Of a DNA stretch of 6,216 bases, positions 1-5,523 are shown in pieces. Numbering within the stretch: the first letter of the stretch is position 1; each line of letters opens with the position of its first letter. The DNA lies in assembly GCA_021789795.1 (NCBI GenBank), contig JAJYJA010000142.1:1-6216 (forward strand). The letters are read 5' to 3'. The translations under genes and the position numbers were made by a program. The notes under the pieces are model-generated. The model ran no database searches. It was not told the DNA's origin and saw only the letters and a list, made by a program, of their open reading frames with translations. Origin of the DNA: Deltaproteobacteria bacterium (GTDB taxonomy: Bacteria; Desulfobacterota; Desulfobulbia; Desulfobulbales; VMSU01).

Positions 1-326
1 CGGTTTACTACCGCGACGGCTTAAGCGAGGCCCAGTGCTGGGGGTTGCTGGAACAAGACCTGGACGCGGCGGAAGGGGCGGTGAACGAGGCGGTTAACGT
101 GCCCCTCAACCAGAACCAGTTCGACGCCCTGGTCTCCTTTGCCTTCAACGTCGGCAACGGCGCCTTCCACGGCAGCACCCTGCTCAAGCTGTTGAACCAG
201 GGCCAACACGACCAGGTGCCGGCTCAACTCGAACGCTGGACGCGCATCAACGGCCAGGTGGTCACGGGCCTGGTCAACCGCCGCCGCCAGGAGATCGAGC
301 TGTGGAACAGCCCGGAAGAGGCCTAA
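1..326 (+). CDS. GH24 phage-type lysozyme (endolysin-like muramidase), 3'-terminal part
   Basis: The gene enters from the left edge; codons are in phase from base 3 and run to the TAA at 324-326, giving about 107 C-terminal residues. Glycoside hydrolase family 24 enzymes cut the MurNAc-GlcNAc bond of peptidoglycan. The visible part contains the family's most recognisable stretch, NQNQFDALVSFAFNVGNGAF (codons from about 111), followed by the STLLKLLNQG helix, an aromatic WTRINGQVVTGLVNRRRQE segment and the usual ELW ending. The catalytic Glu and the N-terminus lie upstream and cannot be checked. An ATG/TTG start inside the window is unlikely because homology-like sequence (YYRDGLSEAQCWGLL) continues upstream of the internal TTG at 45. 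The next gene overlaps its last 25 bases. No holin, spanin or other phage gene is visible, so it may be a prophage remnant or a domesticated cell-wall hydrolase. The family call is firm; the role is inferred. Confidence 0.88.
   Translation, partial: VYYRDGLSEAQCWGLLEQDLDAAEGAVNEAVNVPLNQNQFDALVSFAFNVGNGAFHGSTLLKLLNQGQHDQVPAQLERWTRINGQVVTGLVNRRRQEIELWNSPEEA
289..293 (+). promoter_or_regulatory. Candidate ribosome binding site AGGAG for the membrane protein gene
   Basis: AGGAG lies 8 nt before the GTG at 302, inside the end of the lysozyme gene. It is the only good Shine-Dalgarno among the candidate starts of the following gene (GTG 302, GTG 371, ATG 434). However, these bases also encode the conserved Arg-Gln-Glu of the lysozyme tail, so the match may be coincidental. 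If used, it would imply translational coupling of the two genes. Confidence 0.4.
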
Positions 327-2035
327 CCCAAACAGCCTCGCCCATATCCGTCTCCACCTCGCCGCCCGGCGTGCCAGCTCAACTTCCGGGCCGCCGGCGG
401 GCCAAAACTGCGCCCCGAGAACTGGGCCTGGCCATGTTCCTCTTCCTTGCCCTTGCCGCCACCGGGCTGGCCGCCGAACTCCCCCAATTCGAGGTCTATC
501 CGCCCTGGGTGCGGCCCGGCCCCCAGACGGTGGTCAGGCTGCACCTGGCAAACGGCATCGAGGCCGGCGGCCTCTTTCTGCGGCTGACCAAGACCGGCGG
601 CCCGGACCAGACGGCCTCCGCGGTCATTGACCTGCCCATTGCCAGCGATCAGGCGCGGCGGGGGCTTATCGAGGTCAAGGTTGCCTCCCTGGCCAGGGGC
701 CAATACCAGACCGAGCTGGTCGCTGGGGATGGGCTTACCATTGCCCGAGGCCAACGGCTGATGGCCGGCGCGGCGGCGGCCCCGGAGATCGAGACCATCC
801 TGCCCAAGGTCAGCTATCCCACCAGTCGCGGCTACGACCTCGAACTGCTGGGCGACGACACCCTGGCCCGGTTTAAGGCCAGCGAACTCGGCCTCAGGAT
901 CAACGGCGTCCTGGTGCCGGTGGCCAAGGCGATAACCGACCATAAGGGCGGACTGACCGCCGAGGCCTGCGGCGGTCTCTGGCCGTGCCTGATCCAGAAC
1001 TGGCGCACCCTGCACGTTTACGGCCTTTCCCTGCAAGGCCGGCACCTGCACCGACCGCTGACGATCAGCGTCGAGGCCGATCAGCTCCTCTCCCAGCCCC
1101 GGCCACTCACCCTCTCCTGCGTCAGTCGCTCCGTACCCATCGCCATCTCCTTCCTGGCCCTGGCCCTGAGCGCCGCCGGGGTGGTCATCCTAAGCGGCCC
1201 GATCGCCAGACGGATTACCATCCAGGGCCGGGCCTGCACCGTCACCGAGTTCCTGCTCGCCGACCCCCGCACCAAGTCCTACAGCCTATCCAAGTTCCAA
1301 CTCCTTCTCTGGCTCGCCGCCTCGGTCATGGCCTACTCCTACCTCTCGGTCTGCCAGTTCCTGGTGCAGTGGCGCTGGGTATTGCCCGAGGTGCCGGACG
1401 GGCTACCCGCCCTCCTGGGACTCGCCACCACCACCGCCGCCCTGTCGATCGGCGCCACCGGTTTTAAGGGCAGCAAGGGGGCCGGGGCGATCGGGCCGAC
1501 GTTCGGGGACTTCATCACCAACGGCGGGGTCTTCGCCCCGGAGAGGCTGCAATTCTTTCTCTGGACGCTGATCGGGGCGATCGGCTTTGTGGCCGCCACC
1601 TTGAGCCAAGACCCGGCCACCGCCGACTCCTTAGCCGAGATCCCCCAAAACTTCGCCCCCCTGATGGGCGCCAGCTCCCTGGGCTACCTGGCCGGCAAGT
1701 TCGCCCGCAAGCCGGGGCCGGTGCTCAAGGCGGTACGGCCCGCCGCCGACGGGATCGTGATCGCGGGCGAAAACCTGGCGCGTGCCGCCCGGGTGGAGAT
1801 CAACGGCGAGCAGATCCCCTCGGGCCAGATCAGCCCCAACTCCGATCAACCGGGGGAGACGGAGTTCGTTACCGAACTAACCGTGCGGCTCGACAAGCCC
1901 CCCGCGCCCCCGGCGGGCAAGGAGAACCTGCTCAAGGTCGCCAACCCCGACGGCCAGTGCGCCGAACGGGCCTTCTCGACGGCCCTGCTTACGGCCGCAC
2001 CCCAGGCCGAGGACGGCCCACCGTCCGTCGGATGA
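302..2035 (+). CDS. Uncharacterised multi-pass membrane protein with Ig-like exported region, duplicated two-helix module and C-terminal IPT/TIG-like domain
   Basis: I do not recognise a named function. Residues, counted from GTG 302 (577 aa), show a signal/anchor segment at about 43-58 ending in LAA, a beta-rich probably exported region at about 60-270 that reads as two Ig-like domains (the second begins near PKVSYPTSRGY, residue 168, and holds a close Cys pair, C223 and C229), and a membrane helix at about 277-298. Two copies of a helix-loop-helix module follow (about 325-390 and 408-470), each with a Q-x3-LW helix start, an E-[VI]-P loop and a second Gly/Ala/Ser-rich helix. An IPT/TIG-like domain follows at about 474-560. 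The start is uncertain. GTG 302 has the best RBS but gives a 42-residue Pro/Ser-rich leader. GTG 371 would give a normal signal peptide with an RRRAK n-region, and ATG 434 begins directly at the hydrophobic core. Coding status is firm; function is unknown. Confidence 0.8.
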   Translation: MEQPGRGLTQTASPISVSTSPPGVPAQLPGRRRAKTAPRELGLAMFLFLALAATGLAAELPQFEVYPPWVRPGPQTVVRLHLANGIEAGGLFLRLTKTGGPDQTASAVIDLPIASDQARRGLIEVKVASLARGQYQTELVAGDGLTIARGQRLMAGAAAAPEIETILPKVSYPTSRGYDLELLGDDTLARFKASELGLRINGVLVPVAKAITDHKGGLTAEACGGLWPCLIQNWRTLHVYGLSLQGRHLHRPLTISVEADQLLSQPRPLTLSCVSRSVPIAISFLALALSAAGVVILSGPIARRITIQGRACTVTEFLLADPRTKSYSLSKFQLLLWLAASVMAYSYLSVCQFLVQWRWVLPEVPDGLPALLGLATTTAALSIGATGFKGSKGAGAIGPTFGDFITNGGVFAPERLQFFLWTLIGAIGFVAATLSQDPATADSLAEIPQNFAPLMGASSLGYLAGKFARKPGPVLKAVRPAADGIVIAGENLARAARVEINGEQIPSGQISPNSDQPGETEFVTELTVRLDKPPAPPAGKENLLKVANPDGQCAERAFSTALLTAAPQAEDGPPSVG

Positions 2036-2063
2036 GCCCAAAACACCCTGCAGGCCAGACCGG

Positions 2064-3041
2064 ATGCACCCCGACCAGATCCTAGAGCTGATCCGCGCCC
2101 GCAACGGTGGCCGGCCCGCCCCGGAGGGGATCAAGATCATCAGCGACACCACGGATTTCTTCAAGGTTAACTACCAGGACGTGATCCTCCTGGGCGAGGC
2201 CCCGTTCTGGGTCAAACGCTACGAGAAGGAGGGCCGCTTCGGCCTGGACGACGAGCCCAAGTACTGGGTGAGGCGGGCCATCGACCTGCGCGACGGCTCG
2301 ACCAAGATCCTGAAGCTGGTCTTCCACGAGGAGTTCGTCAGCCGGATCGGGGACTTGTCCTTCGCCTGCTTCCGCAGCCCCAGAAAGGAGGCGCGCATCC
2401 TGCGCTTGGTGGCCGGGCATCCCAACTTCATGCACGGGCAGGGCATTCCTGACCAGGTCGGCAACGAGGTGCGGGTACTGGAGTTCATCCCCGGCCAGCG
2501 CTTAGACGAGCTGGTGGCCCGGCACGATGACCAGGATCACCACCACTACTTCCATCAGACCTTTCCCGGCCTGCTCGACCTGTTCATCACCATGACCGAG
2601 GCTATCAACTTCCTGCACCAACATGGAGAAAAACATGGGGATATAAGGAGGGATCATCTCCTCTGGGACCGGGAGCGGCAGGTGGGACGTTGGATCGACT
2701 TCGATTACAACTACCGCCACGGCGAGTCGCGGTTCGGCTTCGACCTCCTGGGCCTGGGCAACATCCTCATCTACCTGGCCGGGCAGGGTGACGTGCTGGT
2801 GGCCGACCTGCACCGGGACCGGCGGGCGCTGTTCGACACCCTCTGGGGCGAGGACTTAAACATCTCCTACCACAACCGGGTGGCCAACCTGCAAAAGATC
2901 TTCCCCTACCTCCCGGAGTCGCTAAACTACATCCTGCTCCACTTCTCGCGGGGGGCGCAAATCTTCTACGACTCGACCAGCCAGATGCTGGACGACCTGG
3001 CCCGGGCCCGGGCCGACCTCAAAACGCTGACCGGGAGGTAA
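2064..3041 (+). CDS. Atypical protein-kinase-fold protein (serine/threonine kinase-like)
   Basis: 325 residues with the ordered landmarks of the protein-kinase fold. A likely ATP-anchoring Lys lies in ILKLVF (K84). A helix-C-like Glu lies in RKEARIL (E109), and a hinge-like VLEFIPGQRLDEL follows at 138-150. The catalytic loop HGDIRRDHLL has D193 in the catalytic-base position, the metal-binding strand is IDFD (D212), and the helix-F Asp is in FDLLGLG (D227). Two features are non-canonical: the Asn that normally closes the catalytic loop is His (H198), and only about 15 residues separate D212 from D227, leaving almost no activation segment and no APE motif. It could phosphorylate a protein or small molecule, or be a pseudokinase. 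No transmembrane segment is evident, so it is probably cytoplasmic. ATG 2064 has only a weak upstream CAGG. The gene ends 3 nt before the universal stress protein gene, so a joint role in stress signalling is plausible but inferred. Confidence 0.78.
   Translation: MHPDQILELIRARNGGRPAPEGIKIISDTTDFFKVNYQDVILLGEAPFWVKRYEKEGRFGLDDEPKYWVRRAIDLRDGSTKILKLVFHEEFVSRIGDLSFACFRSPRKEARILRLVAGHPNFMHGQGIPDQVGNEVRVLEFIPGQRLDELVARHDDQDHHHYFHQTFPGLLDLFITMTEAINFLHQHGEKHGDIRRDHLLWDRERQVGRWIDFDYNYRHGESRFGFDLLGLGNILIYLAGQGDVLVADLHRDRRALFDTLWGEDLNISYHNRVANLQKIFPYLPESLNYILLHFSRGAQIFYDSTSQMLDDLARARADLKTLTGR
2641..2663 (+). other. Internal Shine-Dalgarno-like AAGGAGGG with rare codons inside the kinase gene
   Basis: The codons for the catalytic loop include ATA-AGG-AGG, creating an almost perfect anti-SD match (AAGGAGGG, 2645-2652) in an AT-rich patch of a GC-rich gene. 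AGGAG (2646-2650) can pair with CTCCT (2658-2662) across a 7-nt loop. No start codon sits at a suitable distance downstream, so it is not an initiation site; a translational pause is possible. The sequence is seen directly, but any effect is inferred. Confidence 0.3.
3033..3038 (+). promoter_or_regulatory. Ribosome binding site GGGAGG of the universal stress protein gene
   Basis: GGGAGG ends 6 nt before ATG 3045 and overlaps the last codons of the kinase-like gene (stop TAA 3039-3041). It fixes the USP start and indicates that the two genes form one transcription and translation unit. Confidence 0.8.
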
Positions 3042-3044
3042 GAC

Positions 3045-3533
3045 ATGGACACCGAAACCCAGGGCGACCTTTCCCGACGCGACCGCGAACGCCATCTGCT
3101 GGCGGCGGTGGACGAATCCGACAACTCCAGGCGGGCGGTGATGTACCTGGCGGACTTCTTCTCCGGGGCCAGGGACGTGTTCATTACCCTGCTCTCCATC
3201 CTGCCGGAACCGGAGGAGGATTTTTTCCCCAGCGACGAGGCCCGTCTCGCCTGGCGCGACGACAAAAAGCGGCAGATGGAGGCGGTGCTGGCCTCCTACC
3301 GGAACATCCTGCTGACCGCCGGTTTCAGTGCAGAGCAGGTGACCGCCCGCCTGGAGATTAAGGCCTGCCCCTCGGTGGCCGACGCCATCTTGGAAGAACA
3401 GGCCCGCCTGCGCTCGTGCATCGTGGTGGTGGGCCGCCGGGGCATCTCCCATCACCAGGAGTTCGTCTTCGGCTCCACCTCCAACAAGATCCTGCACCAA
3501 GCCAAGAACTGCGCGGTATTGGTAGTCGAATAA
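3045..3533 (+). CDS. Universal stress protein, UspA family, ATP-binding type
   Basis: 162 residues, close to the usual single-domain Usp length. The first beta strand HLLAAVDESDNSRRAV carries the conserved Asp (D23) that contacts adenine in ATP-binding members. The C-terminal signature G-2x-G-9x-G-S is complete: G130, G133, G143 and S144 in VVVGRRG...FGSTSNKIL, followed by the standard final strand CAVLVVE. A complete motif places it with nucleotide-binding Usp proteins such as the UspFG type and MJ0577 rather than with E. coli UspA, which lacks ATP binding. These proteins act in the cytoplasm, usually as dimers, in stress or starvation adaptation. The start is supported by a GGGAGG site; a charged stretch of about 15 residues precedes the fold. 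The immediately upstream kinase-fold gene makes a kinase-Usp signalling pair an attractive but untested reading. No terminator hairpin was found after the stop. Confidence 0.92.
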   Translation: MDTETQGDLSRRDRERHLLAAVDESDNSRRAVMYLADFFSGARDVFITLLSILPEPEEDFFPSDEARLAWRDDKKRQMEAVLASYRNILLTAGFSAEQVTARLEIKACPSVADAILEEQARLRSCIVVVGRRGISHHQEFVFGSTSNKILHQAKNCAVLVVE

Positions 3534-3536
3534 CCC

Positions 3537-3563
3537 TTGCCTCTGGTAAGCCCTGCCTATAAA
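3537..3563 (+). promoter_or_regulatory. Candidate sigma-70-type promoter for the dsbA-like/phoH/ybeY/pdxJ operon
   Basis: TTGCCT (3537-3542) and TATAAA (3558-3563) are separated by 15 nt, shorter than the 17-nt optimum, in the most AT-rich part of the gap between the Usp gene and the DsbA-family gene. A second weaker set, TTTGCG (3569-3574) with TTTATT (3593-3598), is also possible. A promoter somewhere here is likely because this is the only sizeable non-coding gap; the exact boxes are uncertain. Confidence 0.4.
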
Positions 3564-3579
3564 TTTCCTTTGCGTTCTC

Positions 3580-3622
3580 CGGGCGTTTGCGCTTTATTAT
3601 CCGCCAATGGCCGCCCGCAAAC
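3580..3622 (+). repeat. Overlapping inverted repeats in the leader of the DsbA-family gene
   Basis: Two perfect inverted repeats share bases. CGGGCG (3580-3585) matches CGCCCG (3612-3617), and GTTTGCG (3585-3591) matches CGCAAAC (3616-3622). Because the arms interleave, the two RNA stems cannot form together as a simple hairpin. The loop is about 24-26 nt and no T-run follows, so this is not an intrinsic terminator. It could be an operator or a folded leader, or chance. Confidence 0.3.
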
Positions 3623-3658
3623 CGACGGCCCCTCATCACCCAAAACACCGGAGCCGTC

Positions 3659-4501
3659 ATGCGCAAACGCCACTTACCCGCCGCCCTAGTCTGCCTCATC
3701 GCCCTTTTCCTCGCCGCCGCCCAGCCCCTGTGGGCCAAGGTCTATCAGACCGTTGACCAGTCCTTGAGCCTGCCGGTGGCCCCGCTGGCGGTCGCCGTCT
3801 CCGGGGACGGCAACGTCACCTTCGTCCTGGGCCCGGACGGCAAGGTGCTGGTTTCCACCAAGGCGGGGGAGCGGGATGAAATCACCATCGGCAAGGACTT
3901 CGACCAGATCGCCACCACCTTCACCGGCGACAAGATCGTGGTCAGCAGCCGCAAGACCAAGCAGTTGCAGTCGATCTACGTCGATTTCCTAAAACACCTG
4001 ACCACCGACGGTTCGCCCTTCCTGGGCAACGACAAGGCCCCCCTGGTGCTGGTCTCCTTCAGCGACTTCCAGTGCCCGCACTGCGCCAAGCTGGGGGCGG
4101 TGTACCAGCAGCTCCTGGAGAAATATCCCAACTCCCTAAAAATCGTCTACAAGTACTTCCCCCTGCCCAACCACCAGTTCTCGGGCCTGGCGGCGGTGGC
4201 GGCGGTGGCGGCCGGCAAGCAGGGTAAATTCTGGCAGTATCACGACCTGATCTACGCCAACTTCGACAGCCTGACCCCGGAGAAGATCAACCAGTTCGCC
4301 GAGAAGCTGGGATTAAACATGCCGCAGTTCCAGAAGGACATGAACAGCCAGGAGGCCAAGGACCGGGTGATCCGCGACCTGGAGGAGGGCCGGGCCGCCG
4401 GGGTGCTCGGCACCCCCACCCTCTTCTTGAATGGCCGCATGGTCCGGGATCACTCCCTGGCGGGAATCGAGAAGATGATCGACGAAACCAGGAAGAAGTG
4501 A
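3659..4501 (+). CDS. Secreted DsbA-family thiol:disulfide oxidoreductase with N-terminal propeller-like extension
   Basis: 280 residues. ATG 3659 is preceded by GGAG (3650-3653) and starts a textbook signal peptide: RKRH n-region, LPAALVCLIALFLAAAQ core and a PLWA cleavage site at about residue 26. A longer frame from TTG 3587 would bury this signal and is rejected. Residues 36-112 look like one to two beta-propeller blades (VAVSGDGNVTFVLGPDGKVL, then IATTFTGDKIVVSS), a guess from pattern. The thioredoxin-fold part begins near GSPFLGNDKAPL (118) with active site C139-P-H-C142 in SFSDFQCPHC. The cis-Pro loop is GTPT (P253), followed by LFLNG. This is the Thioredoxin_4/DsbA-like family that makes or isomerises disulfides in the periplasm. 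CPHC is the active site of E. coli DsbA and suggests an oxidant, but the redox role is inferred. The stop overlaps the phoH start. Confidence 0.88.
   Translation: MRKRHLPAALVCLIALFLAAAQPLWAKVYQTVDQSLSLPVAPLAVAVSGDGNVTFVLGPDGKVLVSTKAGERDEITIGKDFDQIATTFTGDKIVVSSRKTKQLQSIYVDFLKHLTTDGSPFLGNDKAPLVLVSFSDFQCPHCAKLGAVYQQLLEKYPNSLKIVYKYFPLPNHQFSGLAAVAAVAAGKQGKFWQYHDLIYANFDSLTPEKINQFAEKLGLNMPQFQKDMNSQEAKDRVIRDLEEGRAAGVLGTPTLFLNGRMVRDHSLAGIEKMIDETRKK
4190..4213 (+). repeat. In-frame 9-bp tandem repeat in the DsbA-family gene
   Basis: GCGGCGGTG occurs twice in tandem (4190-4198 and 4199-4207), followed by a partial third copy, encoding Ala-Ala-Val repeats in the helical insert of the thioredoxin fold. 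Slippage here would change length by whole triplets without breaking the frame. It is probably simple low complexity in an alanine-rich helix. Confidence 0.5.
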
Positions 4502-5484
4502 GCGCCACCCGCCCCAGCCGCCGGGAGCTGGAGTTCTCCGATCCGGCCCAGATCGCCGTCCTCTACGGCCCCCAGAACCAGAACCTGACCGGCATCGAGC
4601 ATGGCGTCGGGGTGCAAATTCACGCCCGGGGCGCCAGGTTGACCATCGAGGGGCCGGAGCACGGCGTCGAGCTGGCGGCGAGCCTGCTGGCGCAACTGGC
4701 GGAACTCATCAAGTCCGGATACCCCCTCTACCCCGCCGACATCGCCTACGGCATCCGGGTACTGGAGAAGCAGCCCCGGGCGGTGCTCAAGGACATCTTC
4801 CTCGACCAGGTCTTCATCACCGGCAACAAGCGGGTCATCTCCCCCAAGAGCCTGAACCAGAAGGCCTATATCGAGGCGATCCGCAACCACGACATCGTCT
4901 TCGGCACCGGCCCGGCGGGCACCGGCAAGACCTACCTGGCGGTGGCGATGGCGGTGGCCGCCTACAGCAAGCACCAGGTGCGCTCCATCATCCTCACCCG
5001 GCCGGCGGTGGAGGCGGGCGAGAAGCTGGGCTTTCTGCCCGGCGACCTGGCGGAGAAGATCAACCCCTATCTCCGGCCCCTGCACGACGCCCTAAACGAC
5101 ATGCTGGGCCGGGAGAAGGCGGTGGCCCTGATCGAGGAGGAGAGCATCGAGATCGCGCCGCTCGCCTTCATGCGGGGCCGCACCTTGAACAACGCCTTCG
5201 TCATCCTGGACGAGGCTCAGAACACCACCCGGGAGCAGATGCAGATGTTTTTGACCCGGCTGGGCTTCAACTCCAAGGCGGTGATCACCGGCGACCTGAC
5301 CCAGATCGACCTGCCCGGCAAGGGCCAGTCCGGCCTGCGGCACGCCACCCGGATACTGAAGGACATCCCCGGCATCGCCTTCAGCCGCTTCTCGGAGGCG
5401 GACGTGGTGCGCCACCACCTTGTGCAGGCCATCATCCGGGCCTACGAGTCGGAAAACAAGAGGGGCGGACGTGACGACCACTGA
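4498..5484 (+). CDS. phoH: PhoH-like ATPase (PhoH/YbeZ family)
   Basis: 328 residues, the standard length for the YbeZ-type PhoH protein. The N-terminal part (about 1-75) is the small KH-like region typical of the family (IHARGARLTIEGP). The P-loop ATPase domain has Walker A GPAGTGKT (138-145), the family motif LTRPAVEAGEKLGFLPGDL (166-184), Walker B VILDEAQN (235-242) and the sensor-like ITGDLTQIDLP (263-273). Family members are cytoplasmic ATPases linked to RNA metabolism and, with YbeY, to rRNA processing and ribosome quality control; the adjacent ybeY fits this. The GTG start at 4498 overlaps the preceding TGA (GTGA) and has AGGA (4490-4493) just upstream, a classic translational coupling arrangement. 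The N-terminus matches relatives, so no alternative start is needed. Identification is firm; the precise biochemical role is less well defined even in model species. Confidence 0.96.
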   Translation: MSATRPSRRELEFSDPAQIAVLYGPQNQNLTGIEHGVGVQIHARGARLTIEGPEHGVELAASLLAQLAELIKSGYPLYPADIAYGIRVLEKQPRAVLKDIFLDQVFITGNKRVISPKSLNQKAYIEAIRNHDIVFGTGPAGTGKTYLAVAMAVAAYSKHQVRSIILTRPAVEAGEKLGFLPGDLAEKINPYLRPLHDALNDMLGREKAVALIEEESIEIAPLAFMRGRTLNNAFVILDEAQNTTREQMQMFLTRLGFNSKAVITGDLTQIDLPGKGQSGLRHATRILKDIPGIAFSRFSEADVVRHHLVQAIIRAYESENKRGGRDDH

Positions 5485-5521
5485 CGCCCAGGGCAGGCCC
5501 CGGCCCTTCCGGGCGCGCTAG
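5471..5521 (+). CDS. Possible 16-codon coupling ORF between phoH and ybeY
   Basis: GTG 5471 is preceded by GAGGGG (5460-5465, 5-nt spacer) in the end of phoH. It opens a 16-codon frame (MTTTDAQGRPRPFRAR) that stops at TAG 5519-5521, two bases before the ybeY ATG. ybeY itself has no visible Shine-Dalgarno, so ribosomes ending here could reinitiate on ybeY. It could also be the residual 5' end of a gene lost from this position, or chance. There is no homology evidence. Confidence 0.22.
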   Translation: MTTTDAQGRPRPFRAR

Positions 5522-5523
5522 CC

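Noticed and set aside
985..1467. 160-codon open frame on the + strand inside the membrane protein gene
   Set aside because: It is a Pro/Arg-rich shadow frame lying wholly within the 302-2035 gene, with no recognisable domain; the main frame has coherent membrane and Ig-like features.
2922..3500. 192-codon open frame on the - strand
   Set aside because: It lies antisense to the end of the kinase-like gene and the Usp gene, both of which have clear family motifs. Long antisense frames are expected at this GC content.
2037..3650. Shared word CCCAAAACACC upstream of the kinase-like gene (about 2038-2048) and of the DsbA-family gene (about 3639-3649)
   Set aside because: Only two copies of about 11 nt, at different distances from the start codons; most likely coincidence.
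3587..3658. Upstream TTG start extending the DsbA-family protein by 24 residues
   Set aside because: It would place a perfect signal peptide internally and lacks an RBS, while ATG 3659 has GGAG at suitable spacing.
4450..5085. 211-codon open frame on the - strand
   Set aside because: It is antisense to phoH, whose Walker motifs are unmistakable; the antisense product is low-complexity with no domain.
5498..5515. GC-rich hairpin (CCCGG/CCGGG) between phoH and ybeY as a terminator
   Set aside because: The stem is only about 5 bp, no T-run follows, and the genes are closely spaced in one operon.
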